Shown piece after piece: positions 34,795-47,412 of a stretch of 64,000 nt of DNA. The notes below the pieces were generated by a model. It saw nothing but the letters and a program-made list of their open reading frames with translations. It did no database searches and was not told the DNA's origin. Both the position numbers and the translations under genes were made by a program. Numbering within the stretch: the first letter of the stretch is position 1; each line of letters begins with the position of its first letter. This DNA comes from Lycium barbarum (Eukaryota > Streptophyta > Magnoliopsida > Solanales > Solanaceae), in assembly GCF_019175385.1 (NCBI RefSeq), contig NC_083341.1, positions 16,624,203 to 16,688,202 of the forward strand, read 5' to 3'.

Positions 34795-37700
34795 TTAGGT
34801 TACAAACAAGAATTTCAAGTCTGCCTCTGTTAGTTTCCCCAAGGCCTCAGAACAGCCACCGACCGTCCTGCACAAAACATCAATATTGGACAATCAGCAC
34901 ATCAGAGAGTAAATGGAGTAGTGGCCGAGAAAGAAGCCAAGTGTCAAACAGAATAAGAGCCCGTTTGGATTGGCTTATAAGTTGGCTTATAAGCTGTTTT
35001 CAGCTTTTTTGAGTGTTTGGCTGGCCAGCTTAAAGTCATTTTATGCTTAAAATAAGCTCAAAAAAATAATTGAACCCATTTGACTTAGTTTATCTAAAGC
35101 AGCTTATAAGCTGAAAACAGCTTATAAGCCAAAAAAAATAAGTTGGACTACCCCAACTTATTTTTTTCAGCTTATAAGCTGCAAACAGCTTTAAGCTGTA
35201 AGCCAATCCAAACGGGCTCTAAGCCAATAGTATCTATCCAAATGAAATTTGAGGGGAGAAGCATTTAAGTGTTTATCGTTGCAACTTATATGAACGAGAA
35301 ACCCTAAACAACCTATTTGACCTCTCCATGTATGACCCTATTCCATTTATAAAAATAAAAAGATAAAACAGTGTAGGACCCTATTTCAATCCCTAGCCCA
35401 ACTGTCTTAATTATTAGTTGTAAGCATCTAGACAACAACAACAACTAAGCCTCTGACCATGTCACTCCATATAAAGCTCATCTCAGCCTATAATCTAGAG
35501 AAGAAAATAATACTTGATTCTCTGAATTTATCCTGAAATCATTTGTGAAGGGAACATGTCAAAATCACTCAACAGCCCATTTGAAGGGCAAACCGTGCAA
35601 TTTCTACAATTATTTTCTCTGAATACACATAAAACTAGCACAATGAAGTTGGGGAAACTTACCCTTCAAAAACTAGTTCCTTCTTCTCTTGCAACTTTAA
35701 GATCCTCTCCTCAATGGTATTCTCAATCACAAATCTCACAACCCTAGAAACGAGAAAACAACAATAAGTTCCTTTCATTAGTATAGCTGGTTGAAGAAAT
35801 ACAAACACGCACCTGATTGGTTTATACTGCCCTATTCGATGGATTCTATCTTGGGCTTGCCGCTCCACAGCAGGATTCCACCAAGGATCCATCAAGAAAA
35901 CCTAGTAAAGTTCAGGAAAAGAGCGACACGTCAAGCAAAGTAGTCTAGGTCATTCAACGGAAAATTACAAGTCCAAATAGGATCTCTATTCCTTAGGTGC
36001 ACAGAGAAGAAGTTAAAATATCCCAAACAAAATAAATATTTGAAACCTGATGAGCAGAAGGAATTCAACAATAGATCAAAACACCTGGTATTTGACAAGA
36101 AATGAAGAATCTGCATTGACAGAGAAAGGAAAGAAAAACCTTACATGTGATGCCACTGTAAGATTGAGGGCAACACCACCGGCTTTCAAGCTCATAAGGA
36201 ATATCCTGCAATCTGGATCCTCAGTAAATCTTGTAATTGCATTATCTCTTGCAGCCATAGTCATGGATCCATCTAACTGAACACAACTGATGCCCGACTG
36301 CCAAATGCACACAGGACATGTTTTTTTCGCTGTAACTACTGATGGCAAAAAGAGGGGTAGGTGAGAAGGGGATAAAGATAACATGTCTTACCTTCTGTAA
36401 AGAATAGTGTATCAGATCCAAAAACGATGTGAATTGGCTGAAGACTATTGCTTTTGCAGAACCATCTCTTTCAACCATGAACCTTATTTCTTCTCTCTAG
36501 AACCAATAAACCAAACAATGAGAACGAAGCATAGGCACACTTCACCTTAGCACTTCAAATAGGGGTCTTACTACCAAAAGGAGGTACAGCGGATATTAAC
36601 AATAATAAGATTGGAATAGTTTAAGCCATAATGTCAAAGGATATAAATAAGAATGAGACCACAATTTATTCCTCAATTAATTTCACTCAAAGTGGGGGGG
36701 TGGTATTTGATGCAACATTCCAATGGTAAGCAAAACTTCAATTAACCTCATTTATTCCCCGTTTGCACAAAACCAAACTTGACAAATTAATTTTCTAGGT
36801 GCATGTAAGGCAAATTCACCAAGATACAACACCTAGAAAGACTGAAACCATCCTCTGAACTATTGCATGCATAAAATCATCTTGGTCCTATATCTGGTAA
36901 AGTTAGATGGCATAGGATATTTAGTGCCTGCAAATGATGCAGTATTGCAGCCCCTTGCACAAAAACCATAAAGCAAAATATAAAGGCAAGATAAGTTATA
37001 GTTATTGATTGAAAAGTAATTGAATACCAAAGCATCTATTTTTGTGCTTGTCTGGAAATCATCAAGACAAATTCTGTTCAGTATACTTGAAGACCTAAAC
37101 CCTTTGATAGTCGCTTTAGATTTCTGATCCCCCTTATCATTTGCGGTGAAATCCACTGTAAGTGGTTTAGAACATGAAGGGCATGAAACTTGTCCCACAC
37201 TTGCAGAAAAACTTATCAGACATGACTTGCAAAAGACATGTGTGCAAGAAGTAACCTGCAATAATCAAAAGAGGTGCACAGTTGTATAAGAAAGTCTGAT
37301 CAAACAACAGAATAATAGTTAAGGAATTCATAGCATCTTTCTTAGGTTGTCAAGAAATGAGGTACAAGAATTTAAATCAAGAAGTCCATAAGTTTTAAGG
37401 AAGTCCTTGTAGGTGTTAAAAGGCATTCCTAAAAGCATTTCTAGTAAAAAATTGAGGTCTTTCGTATGGTGTTGGAAAAGAATTTGCAGAAGCTTGGGCA
37501 CTTAAAGAAGGCTAGAAAAGCTATTCAGAATACTTTTGAAAAGACATAGTTGCGAAGGAATACGGCCACATTAAGATTTGAAATATCCATCATAAAATAT
37601 ACAAAATATTAATTTAGTGCGAGTTGGAACTCCATAAAATTCAACATTGGTGAAGTATCAAGTTTCTTGATGAGCATGTTCCTTTCCTTTTCCCCGTTTT

Positions 37701-40700
37701 TTTTTCTTTTTTTTGTTTCTTTTATACTTTTTACTTCTTTTTTTTATGGAAGGGGGAGGGGATGCAACTCACAACTGGATCTTCTACTGGATCATGGCAT
37801 AAACCACATGGTTGTTCAACATAGCCTGCATCATTTATGTGTCCATTTCTAGCCAAAGCAGTACTTGAGTATACCACAAGATAAGGATGATCAACTGCCT
37901 GTGGTCAGATCCCACAAAAAATAAAGTAAAAATAAAATCAATCAAATATAAGCAAAATTTTGCTAAGTTATCACTTTTTGAGATAGAAGCATGCATGCAT
38001 ATATCATAGAAAGTCAAATTGTGTGCTTTAGTACATGAAGTTTGAGCTTTTATTTCTTAAACGGCCTAAAATATTACGGAAGTTCAGAAGATGCAACAGG
38101 AGGAGGCAAGGTTTGTATATAAGGTCATATAGTGGAGGATAACATTCCAAATACAGAAAATCGTAGCCAAGGCATACTAAAAAACAAAAAAATAATCAGA
38201 GCAATCAATTGCAATAACAAAGGAGAGTAATGAAGTGAAAACTCGTTCTTGTTCTTGTGTGGCACTTCTTCATTCAAGGAATTAAAAAATAAGAAATATA
38301 AAATAGGCACTTCAATATGAGAAGAGTTTCAGAAGACAGTAATTTTACATATATGCATTTTTGACACATTCAATGCCATTGCTTAAGGACCATATAATTA
38401 AACTGGATAATTGGGATTGTATCCTTCAAACTTAAATTACTAGCAAGGGGATAGTAGGCTAGATTGCAATCCTTGTCAACATTTTGCCACACTGGATTAC
38501 ACATCAGGTTGGGTTTTTATGATCCAAACCAACGGTGGGTTTAGCATCTTAAATTTTGTCTCACATAATGTTTTTTTAATTGATTTGGCGTCCAAATGTT
38601 GCATCCACTTACGTGAACCTAAATTCAATAAGATATCGTGATGTAATTATTACAAAAAACGGATGGATAACCTAGTAGGAAACTCAGTCCACCTCCAAAT
38701 CATATGGATGAGGATTCACTTGACCAAGTAAACATAATAAGAAAGGATCACTGCGGACTCCTCGCTAGGGCGTTCTCATGGGTGGAGTTGACACTTCATC
38801 ATATAGAAAGAATAGTAATGAATATTACAAGACGAAAGAATTAAATAGTACAGAAAAAAAATGAAGGAAAAAAGGATTAATTAAATTGAAAAGTGCATGC
38901 TAGCACAAAATCTAAAAAAGGAAAAAAGTATTGACGGAAAAAATTAAGTGGTGACTGGAAAACTTATAATGAAAATAGTTGCAGGAAAAATGGCTTAAGG
39001 GAGGAATATAAACGCCACGAGATGGGGAATGGATGTCAACACTGATCTAGGCACAAGCAGCAGCGGCAGGTGAAGACCAAACTGCGACTGATGTTGCGGG
39101 AATGGAGGAAAATACCCAGGCAGAGACAATAGTGGGAGAGGAGCAGAGTAGCATTTAAAGTTGCTTTGGTTCATCTTTTCGGAAGACAAGGTTTTACACT
39201 TGTTGCTTGTTTGAAGAAGGCCATCTTCCAATAACAGAGAATTGGTTTTGAGAGCCTGTTTGGCTGGCTTAAAAAAAGCAGCTTATAAGCTGGAAACAGC
39301 TTATAAGCTAAAAAAAAAAAAAAAAAAAAAAAAATTGGGGTAGGCCAACTTATTTTTTTTGGCTTATAAGCTGTTTCCAACTTATAAGCTGCTTTAGATA
39401 AGCTAACCAAACGGGCCCAATTAATTTTTTAGGCTTATTTCAAGCACAAAATGACTTTAAGCTAGCCAGCCAAACACTCAAAAAAGCTGAAAACAGCTTA
39501 TAAGCAACTTATAAGCCAATCCAAACGGGCTCTGAATCTAGAAAGCAAAACTAATTAGATTTTTCAAAACTGACTTTGAGTTTGTTTCTATTTGGGGAAC
39601 CAACATTTGGTTTCTTGTATACTTGTTTAGTTTACTAAATCAAAAGATAAGGAAGTGATTAGAACGGAAGAAGGAAGCAAAGAGGAGAAAAATATCACAA
39701 GAAATTGTATATCTCTATTCAAAATTGTGGAGCATTACTTTTCACCTCGATTCACAGGTGACTAGCATTACTGAAATATAATCCCACACCTCCCCAGCTT
39801 AGTTTATTTGGTGATTACGGAAAATTTGTAATGAACAGCAGACAACTCTATCCAACCTAATTCAGAGGCTAATTCTACAAGCCAAGTGATCTTAATAAAT
39901 GACGTTATCAAAAAGTTATCCTAATAAATAAACTGTAAACTATATCTCTAGTATTTGCCCCAATAATATGATTCTAATCAGTAAAAACGCATTAGATCCA
40001 CTCTTCAGTTTTTGAGAGATAAGAGAGGGACCGCGAAGATCAATGCCGTCCACAATGTCAAATTGAGGACAAGGATTCAGCATGTCGCTGGGTTTGCCAG
40101 CAGTGGTGACGGTGAACTGCACTAATAACACCGATGCAGAGAATCTGCCCATCATTTCCATGAAAGGGATCAAGCTTAACAGGTTAACTTGCCCACTGTC
40201 AACAAGGGTAAGTCAGATCTTAAGAAGAAGGTTATGCCTGCTGTCATTGGTCGCAAGCCATGGCATAGGTAGGATGCTGTTAACATGTACTTCGAAGATA
40301 ATACTGGGGTGATTGTGAGTCCAAAGGGTGAAACAGAAGGGTCTGCAGTCTCTTGCCCAATTGGGAAAGAGTGTGCTGATCTTTAACCTAGGATCGCTAG
40401 TGCTGCCAATGATATTGTGTAGAAGTAGAATTTCCGAGTAGTTTGCAATTCCTGTTTTGATCGTTTATCTAAGTTAAGGGTTTTGTCTTGGTAAGAATTA
40501 TTTTCTCTGAGTTCTGCAATACTAAAAGATTTCTCATCAAGTATTTCATTTCCATGGCTTAGTGCTTTTACCACAATAGATGTAGAAGTATAGATATGTT
40601 TCTTCGTAAATAAAATGCATTAGATCCATTGTTTGAAGGTTAACAATGAACCTATAGTAGCAACACTTTCACAACTAAAACCAAATACATGCAGGTACCA

Positions 40701-43700
40701 AAACACATTATACAGAACAGTTAAGATTGAAAGCACGATCTCCGTACCTGTCGCAGGCGAGTGAGTAGATCAAAAATGTGAGCATAGTTATTCATCAAAG
40801 TACCAGCTTGAATGTATCTGCACCAAAATACATCAGGAAGAAACAATATAGTGATAATAAGAAAAAAAATACACTGTTTATTCTGGCTCTCAATATTTAC
40901 TTTCACAAGGTGAAAGTAGCTAGTATTGAGCATTTTCCATGAGAAACGATGTAAAATGATTCTTTTTCGGGATTTCCAAGAAAGAAACGGCAGTGTGTTT
41001 TCAGGATGACTTAACAGATAGCAATCAGATGAAACATATACCATGCAAGCACTCGATCGAAATACCAAAAAAGATAACACACAAGAAAAAGACCATGAGC
41101 TGTCCCATTTATACAAATTGAATGAGAACATTACCAAAGAAAGATGATATGCAAACAAGAAAGCATTACCCGTGGTGCACTTGCGGGAAACTCCTTGCCG
41201 AGGGCCTGTGCACCCCCGGGATTAGTCGGGGCTCAAAGAGACCCGGACACCGGTGCTTAATCAAAAAAGAAAGCATCTAGTTGCATAAGTACTGACTAAA
41301 ATAGATGACATACGTATTAAACTGTGCCTGGCTTTCATTGTATAGTGATGTGTAGTAGTCTTCTTCTTTCACATCCAAAGAATCTTTGCGCAAGGTAACC
41401 TGAATGCAAAAGTAAGCAACAGGCTAAAGTGGACAGAAAACCATTATCAACTCAAGCAACGCATTAATGTGAACCAAAACTTACAATCCTCGGAGGAAGT
41501 GCAAGATCAGCAGCCCTTCCCTTTTTAGTACGTCTTAGCAATATGCTTTTCAAAATTTTGTGTTTCAACAAAACCATCGCATCTCTACCAGTCCTGTGAT
41601 TCCCTTGAGCTTGTATGGGTGAGGCAATATACTAGAAACAGAAGATGTATCAACCTCTCCATGTCAGCAACAATTTTTTTGTCAGAATCAACAGGAAACA
41701 CCAAAATAAGTATATCAATTTGATAACTTACTCTATTCCACCAGCAAAAATGCCGAACAGATTTGTGGGGGCAATGTGGGCACTCGGATGAGCTACAATA
41801 AATACAAATATGAAAGGAACAGAATACAAGAGTTTTCAAAATGGTGCAAAATAAAGAAAGATTCAAGGAAGAACGATTTCAACAGTCATTGAAACATTCA
41901 ACGACAAATTCGGTAAAAATGAAAACTTGTAACAGAGTAAATATAAAATAAATCTTGAGCAATAAATTTGTTTCTCCATCCAAGTTAGGTGCAAAGATCA
42001 GAAAGAAACTTCAAGTATACCTATAGTCCAGAACTCTGCAATCACAATCTTTGCAGAAGTAGTAAGAGTAAGGAATCATTTGCAGGAAACGGACCTGTCC
42101 AAAAGTAAGGATGTGTTTAATTTCAAAAAATGAAGTTGTGAATTACGTTAACCACTAGAGAACATTAATCCCAATAAACTTACAAGTGAGTACAACTCTC
42201 CTACACGGTTCTGGAGGGGAGTACCACTTAAGGCCCACTTATAAGAAGATTCTAGCGCAAGAATAGCTCTTGTAGTGTTGGAGCGTCTATCTTTCACATA
42301 ATGGGCCTATGCCACAAAAGTGCAATCAGTTAGAAAACTGCACATGAAGGGTTTGTATCACACACATATATATAGCTGCAGATGAAGGCTTTGTATCACA
42401 CGTAAAGAAACTTTTAGATGCAGCTGCAAACAGTTTATGCCCTATGTATAGTATAATCATATAGTTGGAAGGAACAGGCACAAGTTAATTATTAGTTAGT
42501 TTTCTATATAACAGAGAGAACAGACATGCTTCACTATGAAGACCAAAATCAACATTACCTTGTTAAAAATGATAAAACAAGGTGTGAAGACCAAACAAGA
42601 ATGCACATAAAAGTTTCATGTCATAAGCAATTGAGTATTGCAATGTGCTTTAGGACAAAGACAAACTTCTTTCAAGCTATCATTTTTTTGAAAGGCAGAT
42701 CACGTAAAGCGTCGAATCATATGTGCAAGCTTTCGCCCATTGTGTTAAATCAGTTAGCTAAATCAGTTCCATATGCACCATAAGAATCTTCATTCTCTAG
42801 CTCCAAAAGAAATCACCATTCCACATTCCAGCTTTACATATTTTATGAATAGCTTGATTGTCTGGAAGAAAACTGATGCTTGAGCTACAACATAACAAAA
42901 GGAGGATAAGACGTTTACAGGAAGAAAGTGCAAGAAAAGCAGATGGGAACCATATCTAGAAAACCAACAAATTTCACAAACGTCAGACAAAACCTATAAA
43001 TGTGAACTTTGAGAAGATGCCAGTCAAAAATAAAGCAACAACATCTAAATGTATATGCAAGTAGAGGGGCGGGCCCATCATCCCCGAGTTCCGAAGGTTG
43101 TGGTTGGCCCAAAGGGATGGCCCCAGACGGACTTCTCGGTCAGACAAAACAAATATGTGGGTCTAGTTATGCAATGATTACCTCATCCAAAATGATACGA
43201 TTCCATTTCACAGAGTGCAAAATTGACTTCTTCGTGGACATATCTTGACCGACACTGGCTGAATCATCAATAGAACCAGCATCAGTCTCGCTCTTGCGCT
43301 CCTTTACCTTCCCACGACCTCTTTTGCCCATATCAATTTCTGAATCACTGTAGTCTTTTTTCAGCTTTGAGGTTTTTCCTACTGGCTTTGACTTCTTGCT
43401 CTGCTGCTTTGATTGGTTAGCAGTTTTAACAGCATCTGGTCCACAAAAGTACTTCTGGTGAACAGACAACTTTTGTTCGTAAAAAGGTTTTCCACACCAC
43501 TGGCATTTTTGTTTTGGTGGCATCACATTTTTCCTATACTCAGCCTCCACTGTGGAGTATGTAGTGATAACAAAATCATATTCCGCGAATTTGTCAATAT
43601 TTTTCTCCCTGTTGGCACCATGATAAACAAGAATTTTGTTGCTTCCTTTAGTGGTGAAGCGGTCAATCTCACTGACCCACTGAATCACAGCAACAACAGG

Positions 43701-46107
43701 ACATATAACAAGGGTTCCTTTCACTGCTGGGAGCTCCTGGGAAGTACAAGGGGCAGGTGAAAGCAAACGGGAATCAGAAATTGCTTGCCCTAATTCGCGT
43801 TGAGCAAGCACAAGAGCTATGGCTTGAACAGTCTTTCCCATCCCCATTTCATCAGCAAGAATACCGCCTCTAGCGGTAGATTCTTCTTGCTTCAATGCCC
43901 AAGCCAACCACTCTTTCTGGTACCTCAGCAAGGGCATGATCAAGTCAGATGGTGGCTCAACAGTTTCAGTCACCAACTCGTTCTGACCATTCAAGTCTAG
44001 ATCATTTGTATAGTTTTCAGCCATCCACCTATCGTTCTCTTCTTCCCAGATCTCCCACATCAAAGTGGCTCCTCTCTTCTTTTTACTCTTGTCACGGTTC
44101 TTCTTCCTATCCTCTATCCTCCCCATCAATAGACGATAGCCAGTATCTACTTCACCACCCCCTCCTACTTCATTCATCCAATCTGCGTGCTCCTCTTCTT
44201 CTACCTGCTCTTCTTTTATTTTGATACTCTTTTGGCCCTTTTTTCTATAGGATCCCAATTTCCTTCTTTTTGTTATCTCGGACCAAACTTCCTCTGTTAC
44301 ATAATCACTATCAAGAACTCCACTAGTTTGGCCTTCGTTCAACAAATTAATTACTTCATCTGCATAGATAATTAATCAATTAGTACAAAGTCCCAGCACG
44401 CTATAAAAATGTCACTGTAGTTTCAACAATCAGAAAAGACCAAATTGAGGGCATGTTACTCATAAGCAGATAATATTTGCATCAAAATCAAAGTTATAGG
44501 GAATACCTTCATCACTGCTTCCATAGTCATCAGAATCCAAAGACATAGCAAGAACATCATCCTCATCAGAACTGTCCTGATATTGGCGGCTTGATTCTCC
44601 TACTTTCACAATTCACATGCAAGTCCAACCACATCATTCACTTATATATACAACACATACTGGATATAGATATGTATGACACATGCCATGTCCGAGAAAT
44701 ACTTCATCACACACAAAAAATTTAAGAAAATGAAAAATATAATTTTTGAAACAAATAGGCTCATTTTTTTCTAATGATGGGGACAAACTTTTTGAAAAAA
44801 TGACAGAGAGGATAACCATTTCGGTTCAATCAATCAACCCCTTAACTCCTTAACCAAAACAATCAGTTAGGGTAAAACATTTTTTATTATAACAGTGGTA
44901 TCGCTCACATCTTGACTATCTCCGGATACCTATTATCTCCAATCAACACAAGTACCAGAAAAATCTATCACGATCATTCACCTAGTGTCATTTCAGTTGT
45001 GATTCGAACCAAGGATGTCACTCCAATTCATCGACAGCCAGGTCACCCCACTTGGGATTGGATAGACGAACTCCCAAAGGGAGGTCATTTTCCTGATTCT
45101 TAAGTCTCCCTCTGTTTCGATTTGTTTGTCTTACTTTCCTTTTTAGTTCGTTTAAAAACGAATGTCTCTTCCCTTTTTTCTCAACTCTTTAATTCTAACT
45201 TTCAACATGGCATATTCAAGACCACATATTAAAGGACATTTTGGTACATTCTACAAATCTTTAATTTAATACCACAAGATTCAAAAGACTTATTTACTTT
45301 CTTAAACCCCGTGTCAGGTCAAAACCAGACAAACAAATTGAAACGGCGGGAGTAACTTGTTTTTTTCTAGAGAAAATATCTTTTTTACCAACCAAAACAT
45401 GGGAAAACTGAAAATCCCACCATACCAACACACCCTAAACAATTCCATTTTACTCACACAATCAGTAAAAACTCAACCAAAAAACTATTAAAATAATGCA
45501 AAAATTCACACCCAAAAAAAAAAAAAAAGTAAAGAAAGAATTTTTCCAACCCATTCTGACCAACAAAAACATGGGAAAGTTGAAAATTCCTCTAAACCAA
45601 ACACACCCTAAACAACTTCAATATTACTCGTACAATCAGTAAAATCCAACTTAAAAAAATTGCAAATTCACACCAAAAGAAAAAAAGACATATAATCGCA
45701 CATAATTCATCCATACCAAAAAAGAAACACACACACCCTAAATAATTTTCATTTTACTCGAGCAATCAGTAAATATTCAACAACAAAAAAAAAAAAAAAA
45801 AATGTAAAGTCACACCAAAAGATTTAAAGACATATAATCGCACATGTATACAGCAACAGAAACAACCAAAAAACAAAAGAAGGATTTTTCCAAACACACC
45901 CTCAACAATTTCCATTTTACACGCGGAATCAGTAAAATTCAAGCAAAACATTTTTCAAAAATGCAAATTCATACCAATTTTGTTTTCTTTTTTAAAAAGG
46001 ACATATGATCGCACATGTATAAAGCACCAGATTAAAAAAAAAAGAGTAAAAGAAATTATTTTTTTACCTTTAGTTGAAGAGGATGAAGGACGAGAACGGA
46101 GCTTCAT
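34795..46107 (-). CDS. RAD16-like SNF2 ATPase/RING helicase (16 exons)
   Basis: Exons on -: 46068-46107, 44507-44599, 43182-44359, 42184-42306, 42021-42094, 41732-41792, 41485-41631, 41314-41399, 40748-40817, 37773-37898, 37028-37255, 36392-36496, 36145-36297, 35813-35901, 35663-35743 and 34795-34867. All junctions are GT-AG and in frame (2,727 nt, 908 residues). Domains: acidic/basic N-terminus; Walker A MGMGKT (about 216-221); an inserted Cys/His finger CQWCGKPF...YFC (about 330-350); DEAH box split across exons 3 and 4 (about 436-439); SGTPLQNR; C3HC4 RING from CGLC (about 655) to CPSC; helicase C motifs [21 protein letters not shown] and [11 protein letters not shown]. Yeast Rad16 acts with Rad7 in global-genome nucleotide excision repair and as part of an E3 ligase. 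The plant role is inferred. No stop or frameshift was found. Confidence 0.95.
34957..35219. mobile_element. PIF/Harbinger MITE in last RAD16-like intron
   Basis: Ends GAGCCCGTTTGGATTGGCTT and AGCCAATCCAAACGGGCTC are inverted, flanked by TAA (34954-34956 and 35220-35222). The interior is a series of CTTATAAGCTG words that can fold on itself. Confidence 0.9.
39252..39532. mobile_element. PIF/Harbinger MITE in RAD16-like intron 9
   Basis: Same family as 34957-35219: ends GAGCCTGTTTGG and CCAATCCAAACGGGCTC, flanked by TGA (39249-39251 and 39533-39535). A 24-A run lies in the middle. Confidence 0.88.
40055..40422 (+). pseudogene. Processed pseudogene of ribosomal protein uL14 (RPL23)
   Basis: Intronless sequence resembling the full uL14/RPL23 coding region: [26 protein letters not shown], then [31 protein letters not shown] and PIGKECADL, ending ASAANDIV and a stop. 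It is broken by an early TGA (40064-40066), a small N-terminal deletion, a deletion around the VGDMV region, frameshifts and further stops. Direct repeats GCATTAGATCCA at 39989-40000 and 40617-40628 flank it, as expected for L1-mediated retrocopy insertion. It lies antisense in intron 9 of the RAD16-like gene. No poly(A) tract remains obvious. Confidence 0.88.
41167..41266 (+). mobile_element. 5'-truncated SINE in RAD16-like intron 8
   Basis: A roughly 100-bp insert reading GGGATTAGTCGGGGCTCAAA and ACCCGGACACCGGTGC followed by TTAATCAAAAAA. This is the 3' part of a Solanaceae SINE. Exact 10-bp target duplications AAGAAAGCAT (41157-41166 and 41267-41276) flank it. Confidence 0.85.
44881..45065 (-). 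mobile_element. SINE remnant in RAD16-like intron 1
   Basis: On - it reads GGTTCGAATC (pol III B box, 45001-45010), then ACACTAGGTGAATGAT, TGGTACTTGTGTTGATTGG and GTATCCGGAGATAGTC, ending ACTGTTATAATAAAAA. It is the same family as the SINE at 21567. No target duplication was identified. Confidence 0.65.
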
Positions 46108-46224
46108 GTTAAGATTAGGGTTTTTTTTGCAGAGCAAAGATAGAAAAGGGACTAAACACTCAAAACACTTGTGACTATTCACTGTGTCTCTGTGTGTGTG
46201 TAGAGAGAGAGAGGACAATGTGCG

Positions 46225-46232
46225 GCGGGAAA
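46225..46232 (-). promoter_or_regulatory. E2F-type site at RAD16-like promoter
   Basis: On - the sequence is TTTCCCGC, an exact match to the plant E2F consensus TTTSSCGC. It lies 5 bp downstream of the TATA box and about 120 bp before the ATG. E2F sites are typical of replication and repair genes; regulation here is inferred. Confidence 0.5.
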
Positions 46233-46236
46233 GCTA

Positions 46237-46244
46237 TTTATATA
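46237..46244 (-). promoter_or_regulatory. TATA box of RAD16-like gene
   Basis: TATATAAA on -, 130 bp upstream of the ATG at 46107. The likely 5' UTR between them contains a CT/CA-rich microsatellite. Confidence 0.6.
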
Positions 46245-46249
46245 GTGGG

Positions 46250-47412
46250 GAGGAAAAATATGATAATGACTAATTAAGTAGTTTAATCAAACTACTTTGT
46301 CTTCTAACTATATATTCTTAGATTCTAGCAATCAAACATTTGACCAACCTACTACTTGTATAAGTTATGCCAAAAGTAATTTAAAGATAAAAAAGAGAGA
46401 AAATTTCATAAATGTTAGCGTAATTGCGAAACATATGTACAGTTCTGCGTATTTAGAAATGTAGTTATAGTTGTTGTATGAGACAGAAGGCGGGTATCGA
46501 GCGTATCAGTTGAAAGAGCTATATTAGACGGAAGCAGGTATCAGGTAGCAGTCGGAAGATTTGTATCAGGCGGAAGGCAGATATCTGATGTATCAACGGA
46601 AGAGTTATATCGGGTGTATCAACTGTGTGTATTAGCGTGTAACTGTATAGAAAGAAAGATGGAAGAAAGGAAATGAAAGAAGAAGTTTAAATTTGTGTGA
46701 TAAGGACCACTAGGGGCTCGGTTTGTCCTTCTTCCCTTATCAACTGAAATCGTGCAAAATAGTTAAGTCAACGCATATAGCACGAAAGAGATGTATCAGC
46801 GTGCGTTGCGTATTTGCTATAAAATTCAAAATTTAACTACTTTTCATAAATATAGTTTTAGTATTTATCACGTATCGCATAATTTTTCCATAAAAAGAAA
46901 GGACCAAGGATTGTATATTATGGACACATATAAAGAATTTTAAGTTTGTGAAAGCAAAATATTATGATACTTATTATCTTTGGCGACAAACACAATATAT
47001 ATATATTAAATCATAATTAAGTTGCTACACTTACATTACCTTTAATGTTTGTTAATTTTTAAAATTTATTTAAAAGTTTGTAATAATAAAAATATCGACA
47101 GCCTGTGATATTAGAGAACAAGACTATCATGCTACTGGCATGTTAATGAGACTTTATATTAACTTTAACTATTGTAATGAATTAGGTCCAATTGAGGCGT
47201 ACTAACTAGCTTGACTTGTTTATATTATAATTGTTACATATAATTCAAAAAAAGTTCTTATACTAAAATGTCAAAAATTTAGCAATATTGAAACACAAGA
47301 AACCCATGTAAATGTAAATCTAAATCTAAATATGTAACAGACACTAATTAATTAGAATAACAACATAATTATTATTATTATCATATATATGGTGTAGTTT
47401 GAATTAAAAAAA
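46250..47412. other. Intergenic, with a degenerate GTATCA repeat
   Basis: Between about 46480 and 46640 the words GTATCA and CGGAAG recur irregularly, a decayed tandem repeat. The rest is AT-rich without a gene. Confidence 0.45.

Noticed and set aside
43060..43145. GC-rich insert in RAD16-like intron 3
   Set aside because: It resembles part of a SINE or other retroelement, but I could not define ends, family or duplication.
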